From Comamonadaceae bacterium (lineage in GTDB: Bacteria > Pseudomonadota > Gammaproteobacteria > Burkholderiales > Burkholderiaceae_C), in NCBI GenBank assembly GCA_027488215.1, contig JAIYCB010000008.1, forward strand, positions 62,001 through 126,000: a DNA stretch of 64,000 bases, read 5' to 3'. Below, piece by piece: positions 8,133 through 18,757 of this stretch (position 1 is the first letter of the stretch; every line of letters begins with the position of its first letter). Made by a program: the position numbers and the translations under genes. Under the pieces are notes generated by a model, which was not told where the DNA came from, did not search any database, and saw only the letters and a list, made by a program, of their open reading frames with translations.

Positions 8133-9221
8133 TCAAGTGTCCTTGCTGACCTTGATGGTGGGGAACTTGCTCGAAAAATCCTTGGCCTTGGCAGCGATCT
8201 TGACCGCCACCTGGCGAGCCACGGCCTTGTAGATCTGGGCAACTTCCCCGTCAGGGTCATACACCACGGTCGGCTTACCGCTGTCGGCCTGCAAGCGAAT
8301 TTGCATGTCCAAAGGCAATGCGCCAAGGTAGTCCATACCGTACTCGGCCGCCATCTTCTTGCCGCCATCAGCGCCAAAAATGTGCTCCACATGGCCGCAG
8401 TTGGTGCACACGTGCACGGCCATGTTCTCGACCAAACCCAAAATCGGCACGCCGACTTTCTCGAACATCTTCACGCCTTTTTTGGCGTCCAATAGGGCAA
8501 TGTCCTGCGGGGTGGTCACGATCACCGCGCCGGTCATGGGCACGCGTTGGCTGAGCGTCAGCTGGATGTCGCCCGTGCCTGGTGGCATGTCGACGATCAA
8601 ATACTCGAGTTCTTTCCAGTTGGTCTGACGCAGCAATTGCTCCAGTGCTTGGGTGGCCATGGGGCCGCGCCAGATCATGGCCTCGTCGGGGTTCACCAAG
8701 AAACCAATCGACATGACCTGCACGCCATAGTTTTCCAAGGGCTCCATGGTCTTGCCATCTTCGCTCTCCGGGCGGCCTTCGATGCCCATCATCATGGGCT
8801 GGCTGGGGCCGTAGATGTCGGCGTCCAACAGACCCACCTTGGCCCCTTCGGCAGCCAGCGCCAAGGCCAGGTTCACGGCCGTGGTGCTTTTGCCCACGCC
8901 ACCTTTGCCCGAGGCCACAGCCACGATGTTTTTGACCTGCGGCAGCAGCGCCACGCCGCGCTGGGCGGCGTGAGCCGTGATCTTGCTGGTCACGTTGGCC
9001 GACACGTTGGACACACCCGCCACGCCTTTGGCGGCCGTGATCAGGGCCTGACGAAGGGCCGGAATCTGGCTCTTGGCGGGATAGCCCAGCTCCACGTCAA
9101 ACGACACATCGCCGCTTGCGACGTGCAGGTTTTTCAAGGTTTTGGTGGAAACGAAATCTTTGCCTGTGTTGGGGTCAATGACAGTTTGTAAAGCTTGGAG
9201 AAGTTGTTCGGTGGTCGCCAT
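8133..9221 (-). CDS. apbC: Iron-sulfur cluster carrier ApbC/Mrp
   Basis: This is a P-loop ATPase that carries and delivers Fe-S clusters to apoproteins. The 362-residue protein has an N-terminal MIP18/DUF59 domain (about 1-85) followed by an Mrp/NBP35 ATPase domain. That domain has the deviant Walker [16 protein letters not shown] and the C-terminal CTNC pair that binds a bridging cluster. The ATG at 9221 follows an AGAAAG motif; a GTG six bases upstream is the alternative. It is divergent from metG, as in many Betaproteobacteria. Confidence 0.95.
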   Translation of the reverse strand: MATTEQLLQALQTVIDPNTGKDFVSTKTLKNLHVASGDVSFDVELGYPAKSQIPALRQALITAAKGVAGVSNVSANVTSKITAHAAQRGVALLPQVKNIVAVASGKGGVGKSTTAVNLALALAAEGAKVGLLDADIYGPSQPMMMGIEGRPESEDGKTMEPLENYGVQVMSIGFLVNPDEAMIWRGPMATQALEQLLRQTNWKELEYLIVDMPPGTGDIQLTLSQRVPMTGAVIVTTPQDIALLDAKKGVKMFEKVGVPILGLVENMAVHVCTNCGHVEHIFGADGGKKMAAEYGMDYLGALPLDMQIRLQADSGKPTVVYDPDGEVAQIYKAVARQVAVKIAAKAKDFSSKFPTIKVSKDT

Positions 9222-9307
9222 GGTCACTTTCTAGAATGGGCCGGAGTTTACCGACAAGCTGTGCCGTACACCCTAAAATCCACGATTCCCCTACAAACTG
9301 CCCCACC

Positions 9308-11383
9308 ATGTCTGCCCCCAACGCGCCCCGCCAGCTTTTCGTCACCACCGCCCTGCCGTATGCCAACGGCAACTTCCACATCGGCCACATCATGGAGTAC
9401 ATCCAGGCCGATATCTGGGTGCGGTTCCAGCGCATGCAGGGCAGCCAGGTCAACTTTGTGGGCGCCGACGACACGCACGGCGCGCCCATCATGATCGCCG
9501 CCGAAAAGGCCGGCAAGACGCCCCAGCAGTTTGTGGCCGACATCGCGGCGGGCCGCAAGCCCTATCTGGACGGCTTTCACATCGCCTTTGACAACTGGCA
9601 CAGCACCGACGCGCCTGAGAACCATGAACTGGCCCGCCAGATTTACCTGGACCTGAAAAAAACCGGCCTGATCGAGTCGCGCACCATCGAGCAGTTCTTT
9701 GACCCCGAAAAGAACATGTTCCTGCCCGACCGCTTCATCAAGGGCGAGTGCCCCAAGTGCCACGCCCTCGACCAGTACGGCGACAACTGTGAGGTCTGCG
9801 GCGCAGTCTATGCCCCCACCGACCTGATCAACCCCTTCTCGGCCCTGTCCGGCGCCAAGCCCGAACTCAAAAGCTCGGAGCACTTTTTCTTCAAACTGTC
9901 CGACCCGCGCTGCGTCGAGTTTCTGAGCAACTGGACACAAGACGGCAAGCTGCAGCCCGAAGTGGCCAACAAGGTCAAGGAATGGTTCAGCGTGCGCACC
10001 AACCCCGACGGCAGCACCAGCGACGGCCTGGGCGACTGGGACATCTCGCGCGATGCGCCCTATTTCGGCATCGAGATCCCGGATGCGCCGGGCAAGTACT
10101 TTTATGTGTGGCTGGATGCACCTGTGGGCTACCTGGCGTCCCTGAAAAACCTGCTGGACAAGCGTGGCGAGGACTACCACGCCTACATGGCCAACCCTGA
10201 TCTGGAACAGATCCACTTCATCGGCAAGGACATCGTCACCTTTCACACCCTGTTCTGGCCCGCCATGCTGCACTTTTCAGGCCGCAAGACGCCCGACAAG
10301 GTCAACGTGCATGGTTTTTTGACGGTGAACAACGGCGAAAAGATGAGCAAAAGCCGGGGCACGGGCCTGGACCCGCTCAAGTACCTGAGCCTGGGCATGA
10401 ACCCCGAATGGCTGCGCTACTACCTGGCCGCCAAACTCTCGGGCCGCAACGAAGACATCGACTTCAACGCCGAAGACTTCATGGCCCGCGTCAACAGCGA
10501 CCTGATCGGCAAGTTCGTGAACATCGCCTCGCGCTCGGCCGGATTCATCGCCAAGCGTTTTGACGGCAAGCTGGGGACCATCACTGCCGACGGCCAGGCA
10601 CTGCTGGCCGCGCTGCAGGCGGCCACGCCCGCCATCACCGCCAGCTACGAAGAACGCGAATACGGCAAGGCTTTGCGCGAAATCATGCTGCTGACCGACA
10701 AGGTCAACGCCTACGTGGACCAAAACAAGCCGTGGGAACTGGCCAAGCAAGAAGGCCAGGAAGCACGATTGCACGATGTGTGCACCGCCTGCATCGAAGC
10801 CTTCCGCTTGCTGAGCCTGCAACTCAAGCCCGTGCTGCCTGCGCTGGCTGCTCAGGTGGAGGCTTTCCTCAACGTCTCGCCATTCACCTTCGCCCAGGCC
10901 CAAGAACTGCTGGGCGCAGGCCACTTGATCAACGCCTACCAGCACCTGATGCAGCGCGTCACCCCCGAGCAACTCGAAGCCCTGTTCGAGCCACCCGCCG
11001 TGGTCGAAGAAAAGCTGATCCCCGGCGGCGAAGAGATCGCCCCCACCATTTCGATGGATGACTTCGCCAAGGTCGATTTGCGCATCGCAGAGATCGTCAA
11101 CTGCGAACCGGTCGAAGGCTCGGTCAAGCTCTTGCGCTTGACGCTCAATTTGGGTGAAGGTCGCACACGCAATGTGTTCAGTGGCATTGCCAGCATGTAC
11201 AAGCCCGAAGATTTGATCGGCAAACTCACCGTCATGGTGGCCAACTTGGCGCCGCGCAAAATGAAGTTTGGTATCAGTGAAGGCATGGTGCTGGCTGCCA
11301 GCCACGCCGACGAAAAAGCCCAGCCCGGCATCCACGTGCTGCACCCCTGGCCCGGCGCCAAGCCCGGCATGCGGATCCACTGA
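9308..11383 (+). CDS. metG: Methionyl-tRNA synthetase
   Basis: This class I aminoacyl-tRNA synthetase charges tRNA-Met, including the initiator. The 691-residue protein shows the HIGH motif within [13 protein letters not shown] and a zinc knuckle of four Cys (CPKC and CEVC). It has the KMSKS loop within [13 protein letters not shown]-terminal EMAPII-like tRNA-binding domain (from about residue 580) supports dimerisation. The start at 9308 places the catalytic domain at the usual distance from the N terminus. Confidence 0.97.
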   Translation: MSAPNAPRQLFVTTALPYANGNFHIGHIMEYIQADIWVRFQRMQGSQVNFVGADDTHGAPIMIAAEKAGKTPQQFVADIAAGRKPYLDGFHIAFDNWHSTDAPENHELARQIYLDLKKTGLIESRTIEQFFDPEKNMFLPDRFIKGECPKCHALDQYGDNCEVCGAVYAPTDLINPFSALSGAKPELKSSEHFFFKLSDPRCVEFLSNWTQDGKLQPEVANKVKEWFSVRTNPDGSTSDGLGDWDISRDAPYFGIEIPDAPGKYFYVWLDAPVGYLASLKNLLDKRGEDYHAYMANPDLEQIHFIGKDIVTFHTLFWPAMLHFSGRKTPDKVNVHGFLTVNNGEKMSKSRGTGLDPLKYLSLGMNPEWLRYYLAAKLSGRNEDIDFNAEDFMARVNSDLIGKFVNIASRSAGFIAKRFDGKLGTITADGQALLAALQAATPAITASYEEREYGKALREIMLLTDKVNAYVDQNKPWELAKQEGQEARLHDVCTACIEAFRLLSLQLKPVLPALAAQVEAFLNVSPFTFAQAQELLGAGHLINAYQHLMQRVTPEQLEALFEPPAVVEEKLIPGGEEIAPTISMDDFAKVDLRIAEIVNCEPVEGSVKLLRLTLNLGEGRTRNVFSGIASMYKPEDLIGKLTVMVANLAPRKMKFGISEGMVLAASHADEKAQPGIHVLHPWPGAKPGMRIH

Positions 11384-11503
11384 AGCCGCCCGCCGAGCTT
11401 GTAGCGCGGCACAACAAGGACACCGGGGCTGACCTGTTGGCAAGTTTGGCCACACCCCGTCTTCAAGGGCGGCGCATAATTTGGCCATGACTCCACAAGC
11501 GAG

Positions 11504-13190
11504 ATGGACATGAGCTGGATGCAGGCTGCGCATTTTTTTCGCCCGCGCTTGCTCGACAGCCTACAGGGCTACGACCGCGAACGCTTCATCCAAGACGTGG
11601 GCGCAGGCCTCACAGTGGGTGTTGTGGCCCTGCCCCTGGCCATGGCCTTTGCCATCGCCTCAGGCCTCAAACCGGAGGCGGGCCTGTTCACCGCCATCAT
11701 CGCTGGCTTTCTGATTTCTGCGCTGGGCGGCAGCCGCGTCCAGATCGGCGGGCCTGCCGGGGCCTTCATTGTCATTGTCTATGGGATCGTCGAGCGATAC
11801 GGCCTGGCCAACCTGATCCTGGCCACCGCCATGTCGGGTGTGCTGCTCTTTCTGATGGGCTTGTTCCGCTTGGGCAACTTGATCCGTTTCATCCCAGTGG
11901 CGGTGGTGATTGGTTTCACCAACGGTATTGCTGTGCTGATCATGTTGTCGCAAATCAAGGATTTGCTGGGCATGAAAGTGGCCAGCATGCCCGCCGATTT
12001 TTTCGGTATTTTGAACACACTCTGGAAAAACCTGCACTCCTCTGACTTGGTGTCTTTTCTGCTGGCCTTGGCCTCGCTGTCTTTGCTGATCGGCTGGCTG
12101 CGCCTGAGCAAACGCCTGGCGGGCTCGCGTTACGGCTGGGCCAGTATGGTGCCCGGCACCATCATTGCCCTGGTGTTTGCCACCACAGTGACCTGGCTGC
12201 TGAACTTGCCGGTTGAGACCATTGGCAGCAAGTTTGGCGGCATCCCTGCCACCCTGCCAGGCTTTGCTTGGCCTGAATTCAGTTGGGACAGCGCCCGCTT
12301 CTTGGTCATGCCGACGCTGACCTTGGCTCTTTTGGGAGCGATAGAGTCGCTGCTGTGCGCCCGCATCGCCGACGGCATGATCGGTGATCGCCACAACCCC
12401 AACCAGGAATTGATGGCCCAAGGCGTGGCCAATTTCGTGACGCCGTTTTTTGGCGGTATGCCCGCCACCGGCACCATCGCCCGCACCGTCACCAACATCC
12501 AAAGTGGCGGCACCACGCCGATTTCAGGCATGGTGCATGCGATGACCTTGCTTGGCATGGTGCTTGTGGCCGCTCCGCTGGCTGGGCATATCCCACTGGC
12601 GGCGCTGGCCGCCATCTTGATGTTTATGGCTTGGAACATGGGTGAGTGGCGTGAATTTGTACACCTGCGCCAGTACCCGGATGCCCTACCCCATCACCTT
12701 GCTGGCCGTGTTTTTCCTCACCGTGGTGTTTGACCTGACGGTGGCCGTGGAGGTTGGACTGATCGCCGCTTGCCTGACTTTCATCTACCGCATCTCCAGC
12801 CTGAGTCGCTGCGAAGGCGTGACCCGCGTGGAACAGCCAGGCTTGGCGGGATTCGAACATCAAGTGCAAGCTTGGCGCTTGTACGGTGCTCTGTTTTTCG
12901 GGGCCGTCCAGCTGGTCGAGGCCATCGAAAACAAGATCAGCACGCCCACTCTGGTGCTGGACTTGAAAAACGTGATTTACATCGACTCGTCCGGGGCAGA
13001 TGCGCTGATGAATTTGATCGAGACTTGCCGTAAAAAAGAGGTGCGCCTCATTGTGTGCGGCCTGACACACCAACCGCTCGACATCGCCCGACGCAGCGGC
13101 ATCATGGCGCACCTGCAAGCACACCTTCAGCCCGACCTGAGCAGCGGCTTGGCCCTGGCCATCGGCCTGAACGCTGCCACGGACCGTTAA
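11504..13190 (+). pseudogene. SulP-family anion transporter, frameshifted
   Basis: This SulP/SLC26 permease probably imports sulfate or bicarbonate. The first frame (11504-12733) encodes the membrane domain with the ALPLAMAFAIASG and GGMPATGTIARTVTN segments. It then runs into an out-of-frame tail after HLRQY. The second frame (ending 13190) continues with MPYPITLLAVFF, a last membrane segment, and a complete STAS domain containing YIDSSGADAL. An extra C in the CCC at 12676-12678 explains the break; removing one restores 561 codons. The cause is a sequencing error, a recent mutation, or less likely programmed slippage. Everything else is intact, which argues for a recent event. Confidence 0.85.
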
Positions 13191-13266
13191 AATGGCTTCA
13201 ACCGGGCTGTGGCGCTTTGCACATCACACCCGATGCCCTCTGTTTGCCACGTACGGATTTCACACC

Positions 13267-13470
13267 ATGTCCTTTTTCCGCCGCCCCGATTACGCCTCTG
13301 ACACCACTCAATTCATTGACCAACTCAAGGCCCAACACCCTGAGCTGGAAGCCCAGCAGCGTCAAGGACGAGGACTGCTGTGGGACAAGCCAATCGACCG
13401 CGACATTCAGGCTGAATTCAAGCAAGGGCGCGTGGCGCAAAAACCCTATGTTTACCAGACGAAGTCCTGA
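13267..13470 (+). CDS. DUF3460 family small protein
   Basis: This 67-residue protein starts MSFFRRPDYASDTTQF. It matches a small conserved betaproteobacterial family (DUF3460) of unknown role. It is charged and has no membrane segment or Cys. The ATG at 13267 is used rather than an in-frame ATG at 13192, because the family begins with the MxFFRRPDY sequence. It precedes scpA by 57 bases on the same strand, an arrangement I recall from other Burkholderiales. Confidence 0.8.
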   Translation: MSFFRRPDYASDTTQFIDQLKAQHPELEAQQRQGRGLLWDKPIDRDIQAEFKQGRVAQKPYVYQTKS

Positions 13471-13527
13471 GCTTCGGTGAATCAGCCCTGACTCTTCCTT
13501 GGCTTTTTTCTGGTCCAACCCTCAGCC

Positions 13528-14382
13528 GTGAACACAGACACCCGTGAGCCTCTGCAAAGGCCCCAAACCACGGCCAGCGATGCCATGCCCGAGGTCATCG
13601 ACCAGGTGGCTCTGGCGCGTTTGTATGGCGAGCCGCTGTTCGCCATGCCGAGCGATTTGTACATTCCGCCAGACGCGCTGGAGGTGTTTCTCGAGGCTTT
13701 CGAGGGCCCCCTCGACTTGCTTCTTTACCTGATTCGCAAGCAGAACTTCAACATCCTCGACATCCCCATGGCAGGCGTGACACGCCAGTACCTCAGCTAT
13801 GTGGAAGAAATCCGTCAACGCAACCTGGAGTTGGCCGCTGAATACCTGCTCATGGCAGCCATGCTGATCGAGATCAAATCGCGCATGCTGCTGCCGCCCA
13901 AAAAAGTGGCCGAGGGCGAAGAAGCCGAAGACCCGCGCGCCGAGCTGGTGAGAAGGCTGCTGGGATACGAGCAAATGAAGCTGGCATCCATGCAGCTGAA
14001 CGTGATCCCCCAATATGGCCGGGATTTTCTGCAAGCCCAGGTCTTCATCGAGCAAAGCCTGCAACCGCGCTTTCCCGATGTCAGCATGGACGAACTGCAG
14101 GCAGCTTGGCGCGATATCCTCAAACGCGCGAACCTGATTCAACACCACAAGATCAGCCGCGAAGAGCTCAGCGTTCGTGAGCACATGAGCATCGTGCTCA
14201 AGCACCTGCAAAGGCGCAAGTTTGTGGAGTTTGAAAACCTGTTCGACCCCAGTCTCGGAGTGCCGGTGTTGGTGGTGACCTTCATCGCACTGCTGGAGCT
14301 CGCCAAGGAAACCCTGATCGAGATCACCCAGGCCGAAGCCTTTGCGCCGATTTACGTGCGCCTGGCCTACACACCCAACTGA
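13528..14382 (+). CDS. scpA: Segregation and condensation protein A
   Basis: ScpA is the kleisin subunit that bridges the SMC heads in the bacterial condensin-like complex and helps compact and segregate the chromosome. The 284-residue protein contains the kleisin N-terminal region EAFEGPLDLLLYLIRKQ and a C-terminal winged-helix region ending in ITQAEAFAPIYVRLAY. I give the GTG start at 13528; an ATG at 13585 is an alternative, and neither has a clear ribosome site. No scpB lies nearby. It is convergent with ruvC. Confidence 0.93.
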   Translation: MNTDTREPLQRPQTTASDAMPEVIDQVALARLYGEPLFAMPSDLYIPPDALEVFLEAFEGPLDLLLYLIRKQNFNILDIPMAGVTRQYLSYVEEIRQRNLELAAEYLLMAAMLIEIKSRMLLPPKKVAEGEEAEDPRAELVRRLLGYEQMKLASMQLNVIPQYGRDFLQAQVFIEQSLQPRFPDVSMDELQAAWRDILKRANLIQHHKISREELSVREHMSIVLKHLQRRKFVEFENLFDPSLGVPVLVVTFIALLELAKETLIEITQAEAFAPIYVRLAYTPN

Positions 14383-14398
14383 GCTGACACATGGGTGC

Positions 14399-14980
14399 TC
14401 AGTGGCTACGGCCGCTGCGGAACATGCCGTGGGTTTTTCGGTTGAGCACGCCCTGCGCGGCCAATTTGCTCATGGATGGGCTGGCATGGGCATGCGTGAT
14501 GGCCATGCCCAAGGCATCGGCCGCATCTTGCCGCGGCAGAACGGGCAACTGCAACAATCGTTTGACCATCTCCTGAATCTGGGATTTGGCCGCACGGCCG
14601 TGGCCGGTGACCGATTGCTTCATTTGCAATGCGGTGTATTCGGCCACAGGCAAACCACGAGACACCAAGGCCGTGACCGCGCAGCCTCGCGCCTGGCCCA
14701 GCAGCAAGGTTGCTTGCGGATTGACGTTGACGAACACAATCTCGACCGAGGCCACATCCGGCTGATAGCGCTCGGAAATTTCACGGATGCCGTCGTAAAT
14801 CACTTTAAGACGTGCAGGTAAGTTGCCCATGGCTTCGCGGGTGGTCTCGATCACGCCGCTGGCCACATAAGTCAGGCGCGATCCGGTGATGTCGATCACA
14901 CCAAAGCCTGTGGTTTGCAAGCCTGGGTCGATGCCCAGAATGCGCAAGCTGGCAGGGGTCGGGGTGCTCAACGAGCTCAT
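14399..14980 (-). CDS. ruvC: Holliday junction resolvase RuvC
   Basis: RuvC cuts Holliday junctions during recombinational repair, acting with RuvAB. The 193-residue protein starts the RNase H-like fold with [15 protein letters not shown] (first catalytic Asp). It has the catalytic Glu in ASVEIVFVN and a C-terminal [12 protein letters not shown] acidic cluster. Its ATG overlaps the mtgA-side TGA by four bases (ATGA), showing translational coupling. No ruvA or ruvB is in the window. Confidence 0.95.
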   Translation of the reverse strand: MSSLSTPTPASLRILGIDPGLQTTGFGVIDITGSRLTYVASGVIETTREAMGNLPARLKVIYDGIREISERYQPDVASVEIVFVNVNPQATLLLGQARGCAVTALVSRGLPVAEYTALQMKQSVTGHGRAAKSQIQEMVKRLLQLPVLPRQDAADALGMAITHAHASPSMSKLAAQGVLNRKTHGMFRSGRSH

Positions 14981-15708
14981 GGCAACACCACATCATTCAT
15001 GCGCGCCATGATGGTTTCTGCACGACGCGCCAAATAAGTCGACTGCGGCAGTTTTTCAAAATAGCGTGGACGAGGCAACATGACGGCCAGACGGGCAGCT
15101 TCCCACGTATTCAGTCGAGCTGCACTTTTGCGAAAGTAATGCTGCGCAGCCGCCTCGGCACCGAACACGCCCTCCCCCCACTCTACGCTGTTGAGGTAGA
15201 TCTCCAAAATGCGTTCTTTGCCGAGCAAGGCCTCCAGCATCAAGGCCAGCACCATTTCCTGGGCTTTGCGCAACAGCGTACGCTCGCCCGATAAAAAGAG
15301 GTTTTTGGCCAACTGTTGGGTGATGGTCGAACCACCGACGATTTTCACGTCCACCGGTTTGTCGGGTTGACGCTGGGCCCGTTTTTCCGCCTGAACTTTG
15401 GCTCGGGCGTTTTTTTCCCAGGCTTTTTCGAGGGACTGCCACCAAATGCCGTGGTGCTGGGTGAAGGCGGCGTCTTCAGACGCGATGACGGCACGTTGCA
15501 AACTTTTGGACATGTCTTGCAACGACACAGACTCTTGTCGCCAAGCCAGTTGGCCTTCCCGGGTGAGGATTTGCCACGCTTGCGAGCGCTGGAAGCTGGT
15601 GGACTCTGGTGAGAGCCAATTCATGCCCAAGATGCGCAGGGCAAAAAACAGCTGCAGGCCCAAAAAGGCCAGAGACAGCAACAGCAACCAACGTCCGAGC
15701 GCGCGCAT
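14977..15708 (-). CDS. mtgA: Monofunctional peptidoglycan glycosyltransferase MtgA
   Basis: This is a family 51 glycosyltransferase that polymerises lipid II into glycan strands at the inner membrane. The 243-residue protein has one N-terminal membrane anchor ([17 protein letters not shown]). The GT51 motifs include [12 protein letters not shown] with the catalytic Glu, [15 protein letters not shown], and [20 protein letters not shown]. The ATG at 15708 follows an AAAGAGGGA ribosome site. It lies between the TonB-like gene and ruvC on the same strand. Confidence 0.95.
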   Translation of the reverse strand: MRALGRWLLLLSLAFLGLQLFFALRILGMNWLSPESTSFQRSQAWQILTREGQLAWRQESVSLQDMSKSLQRAVIASEDAAFTQHHGIWWQSLEKAWEKNARAKVQAEKRAQRQPDKPVDVKIVGGSTITQQLAKNLFLSGERTLLRKAQEMVLALMLEALLGKERILEIYLNSVEWGEGVFGAEAAAQHYFRKSAARLNTWEAARLAVMLPRPRYFEKLPQSTYLARRAETIMARMNDVVLP

Positions 15709-15742
15709 CAATCCCTCTTTCTGTGGCGTCTGTTCGAGCGCG

Positions 15743-16690
15743 TCATCGTTTGTCCTGCTCAGTGGCCATCATCTTGGTTCCCAATGTGTCATCGCGCGAG
15801 AAATTGAAGCGGGTGACGACCACGATTTGATCGGCCTGGGCCCTCATTTTTTGGCTGAAATTGCCGAACGGAGCGGCATTGCGAACAATGGCCACTGCAC
15901 GTTCATCGAGCAAGGGTTGGCCCGAGGAACGGGCCACCTCGGTGCTGAGCAACTGCCCCCGGCTGTCCACGGTGATCACCATGGTCAGTTGACCATACAG
16001 CTTTTCCCCTGCTGCCTCCGGGAAGTTCAAGGTCCCTTGGTACTCGATGGTGCGGCGCATTTTGTCGTAATAAATCGCGTACACCACCTCTTGCGTGGCG
16101 GGACTGATGTAGCGCTTGCGGGCAGCGCCCTGGGTTTGGTCCACACGTTGCTCAATTTGCGCCAATTGGCGGGCCAACTGCTGCTGTCGTTGCACCTTGG
16201 CTTCGCGATCAGGGCTGTCGGACTTGTCACCTGCATTTTCCCGGGTCAGCACTGCCAACTCATCCTTGAGTTGTGTCAACAAACGCATTTGCTGCATTTT
16301 CAGCACTTCGATTTTTTTTTGGGTCGCGCTGAGGTCCATGCCTGGGTCAGAATTCATGGCCGGTGGCAAGGGAGAGCTGGACAGGCGAACCTGGGGCACC
16401 TCCCCACCACCGGCCAAATGGACTTGGGCCAAGACCTGAGCTTCTTGTGGACGCTCCTGACTTCGTGCATTGACCAACACCACCTCCAGAGGGGTGTCCT
16501 GAAAAACGCGGTTGTAGGTCTCGGGTGCCGCAAACCGAAAACCCACCAAGCCCGCATGAATGGCCACGGACAAGCCCAATGCCCAGCTCAAGCCACGGTG
16601 TTGTGAGTGCTGCAAATGACCAGAGAAAACGCTGGCCACCTTGTCGGTCAAACGCTTTTTCTCAGGTCGCATGGCTTGGCGTGCTGTCAT
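15743..16690 (-). CDS. TonB-family energy transducer-like protein
   Basis: The 315-residue protein has a single membrane segment near residues 35-55 (WALGLSVAIHAGLVGF). A central Gln/Arg/Leu-rich stretch (about 125-200) looks like coiled coil. A C-terminal TonB-like domain (about 215-300) contains YYDKMRRTIEYQGTLNFP. TonB proteins couple ExbBD and the proton gradient to outer-membrane receptors; the exbBD genes here are 12 kb away. The long Pro-rich linker of classical TonB is missing. Its start overlaps the end of the RNB gene by 29 bases; an ATG at 16672 is an alternative. The function is an inference from fold only. Confidence 0.75.
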   Translation of the reverse strand: MTARQAMRPEKKRLTDKVASVFSGHLQHSQHRGLSWALGLSVAIHAGLVGFRFAAPETYNRVFQDTPLEVVLVNARSQERPQEAQVLAQVHLAGGGEVPQVRLSSSPLPPAMNSDPGMDLSATQKKIEVLKMQQMRLLTQLKDELAVLTRENAGDKSDSPDREAKVQRQQQLARQLAQIEQRVDQTQGAARKRYISPATQEVVYAIYYDKMRRTIEYQGTLNFPEAAGEKLYGQLTMVITVDSRGQLLSTEVARSSGQPLLDERAVAIVRNAAPFGNFSQKMRAQADQIVVVTRFNFSRDDTLGTKMMATEQDKR

Positions 16691-18713
16691 TCAGATCCAC
16701 CGCAATGGTCACCGGACCCGCAGGCAAGTTGTCCTCGTCCTCGACCTCTTCGGACTCAGCGCCTTGGCCTTCGGCATCGAGGTGAGCGATCACGGTCCCG
16801 CGCAGATCCAGCGCCATCAGATCCACGTCAGCCAGCCTGACACGCACTCGAGCACCGCGGGCCAGGCTTTGTGCACCCATGACGCTGAACATCAATGGCA
16901 AAGTGTCGGCTCGTACCAACCAGGTGCCACCACCCATTTCCTTGACCAGACTGGCGTCCAACTCTTCAATGCTTTGCTGCTGCACATGGCGCAGCGTCCA
17001 GTAGCGCTCCATGCTCGACTGCACGCTGTTGTAGGCGCTGTAGGCGGCATCAAAGCCGCTGATGATGGAAAACAACTCAGCGTCTTTGGGTTTGAAAGGC
17101 GCAGCCAATGCGGCGGTGGCGCCGTGCTTGGCGCAGGCGATGATTTGCCACTGGTTGACCAGGTCGGTGTAGCGGCGCAGCGGCGAAGTGCTCCAAGCGT
17201 AACTGGGCACGCCAATGCCTGCGTGTGGCAGCGCCTTGGTGCCCATGCGCACTTTCACCCCGGGTGCCAGACTGGCCTGGCTCCGGTAAATACCCGGCAC
17301 ACCCAGCTGGGCCATCCACTGGCCCCAGGTGCTGTTGGCCAAAATCATGGCCTCGGCCACCATCAGGTCAAGCGGTGCACCGCGCTTGCGGGTGCCGATG
17401 ACCACGGTTTCGTCCCCTGCAGGCGGCGTGTCGTTGCTCCCGCGCTCGAGCTTGAAGCTGTAATCGGGGCGATTGAAATTTTCAGGCTTGCCGCGCACCA
17501 CTTCGCGCCGGGCTTTCAGAGTCTGCGCCAGACGCCAGTAAAACGCCAGGGTGTCGCGGCTCACTGGCACATCGGCGTGGTCGCTCTGGTCTTCACCCTC
17601 CAGCCATTCACGGGTGATGCGCTCGTCCAATTGGTCATGACGCAGGTTGACCAAAATCGGCACGCGCTCCAAACGTGTCACGGCACTTTGCACCTCCAGG
17701 GTGTCTTCGCTGAAAGTGACGTACAGCGACACCGCCGGGCAGTCGCGCCCCTCAATCAGGGTGTAGGCCTGCACCACGCTGTCGGGCAGCATGGTGATTT
17801 TGTAGCCGGGCATGTAAACGGTGGACAGGCGGGCGCGGCCCAGCTGGTCGATGGCACTGCCAGGGCTCAGAGCCAGGCCAGGTGCGGCAATGTGGATGCC
17901 CACCGTGACCATGCCCGTGCCCAAGCCTTGCAGCGACAATGCGTCATCAATCTCGGTGGTATGCGAATCGTCAATCGAAAACGCTTGCACCGGCGCCAGC
18001 GGCAAGTCGTCGGTGATGGCGGGCGCCTGCAAAGGGGGAAAGCCCGTGCCCTTGGGAAACAGGTCAAACATGAAACGTTGCCAATGGAAATCCCAGGGTG
18101 AAGCGATGGCCCCCGCGTTTTGCAGCAAGTCCAAAGGCGCCGTCTGGCTGCTTTTGCTGGCCTCAACCACGGCCTTGTATTCAGGCGTGTTCTTGTCCGG
18201 GCGAAACAAGATTTTGTAAAGTTGCTCGCGGATCGGTACTGGGCAGCTGCCTGCAATCAGCTCGGCCGACCAGGCCTCGATCTGGGCCTGGACCTGCTTT
18301 TTCTTTTCGATGGCCAGCAAAGCCTGTTGCACGATCTCGGCCGGGGCTTTGCGAAAGCGCCCCTTGCCGCTGCCCCTACGGAAGTAATGGGGCGCTTCGT
18401 GCAGACGCAGCAAAGCGGCGACTTGCTCGGTGGTGCTGGCGCTGGCACTGAAGTAGTCTTGCGCCAGGTCGCCAAAGCCAAACTCTTCGTCCGGAGCGCA
18501 CTCGTAGGCCAATTCAAGCTCGATGGTCTGGCTCAGGGCAGCGGCATCTTGGAGCAAAACGGCCGGGGCCGGTTTATCGAACTTGAGCAGCATGTGGGCT
18601 GATTTGACCTTGACCCGTTTACCGGAGTCGAGCTCGACCTGCGCGGAGGCCTCGGCTTCAGACATGATCCGACCGGCCATGAATTTGGCGGCATCTTCAA
18701 ATAATACGTACAT
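16662..18713 (-). CDS. RNB-domain exoribonuclease (RNase II/R family)
   Basis: This is a probable 3'-to-5' exoribonuclease. The 683-residue protein carries the RNB catalytic centre with the acidic signature SIDDSHTTEIDDALS near the middle. The later SPLRRYTDLVNQ segment is also typical of the family. The canonical S1 tail of RNase R is short here, so I do not call it rnr. The ATG at 18713 (MYVLFEDAAKF) is preceded by GGGAAAA and fits the family start; an upstream GTG overlaps yqiA. It is followed by the TonB-like gene with an overlap. Confidence 0.9.
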   Translation of the reverse strand: MYVLFEDAAKFMAGRIMSEAEASAQVELDSGKRVKVKSAHMLLKFDKPAPAVLLQDAAALSQTIELELAYECAPDEEFGFGDLAQDYFSASASTTEQVAALLRLHEAPHYFRRGSGKGRFRKAPAEIVQQALLAIEKKKQVQAQIEAWSAELIAGSCPVPIREQLYKILFRPDKNTPEYKAVVEASKSSQTAPLDLLQNAGAIASPWDFHWQRFMFDLFPKGTGFPPLQAPAITDDLPLAPVQAFSIDDSHTTEIDDALSLQGLGTGMVTVGIHIAAPGLALSPGSAIDQLGRARLSTVYMPGYKITMLPDSVVQAYTLIEGRDCPAVSLYVTFSEDTLEVQSAVTRLERVPILVNLRHDQLDERITREWLEGEDQSDHADVPVSRDTLAFYWRLAQTLKARREVVRGKPENFNRPDYSFKLERGSNDTPPAGDETVVIGTRKRGAPLDLMVAEAMILANSTWGQWMAQLGVPGIYRSQASLAPGVKVRMGTKALPHAGIGVPSYAWSTSPLRRYTDLVNQWQIIACAKHGATAALAAPFKPKDAELFSIISGFDAAYSAYNSVQSSMERYWTLRHVQQQSIEELDASLVKEMGGGTWLVRADTLPLMFSVMGAQSLARGARVRVRLADVDLMALDLRGTVIAHLDAEGQGAESEEVEDEDNLPAGPVTIAVDLNDSTPSHAT

Positions 18714-18757
18714 GGCGGGATTTTCCCACGCTACCCAGCCATTCGGCCCGCCGGGCT

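Noticed and set aside
16641-18101. 486-codon open frame antisense to the RNB gene
   Set aside because: It is antisense to a clear RNase with catalytic motifs; its translation lacks domains and is typical of shadow frames in GC-rich DNA.
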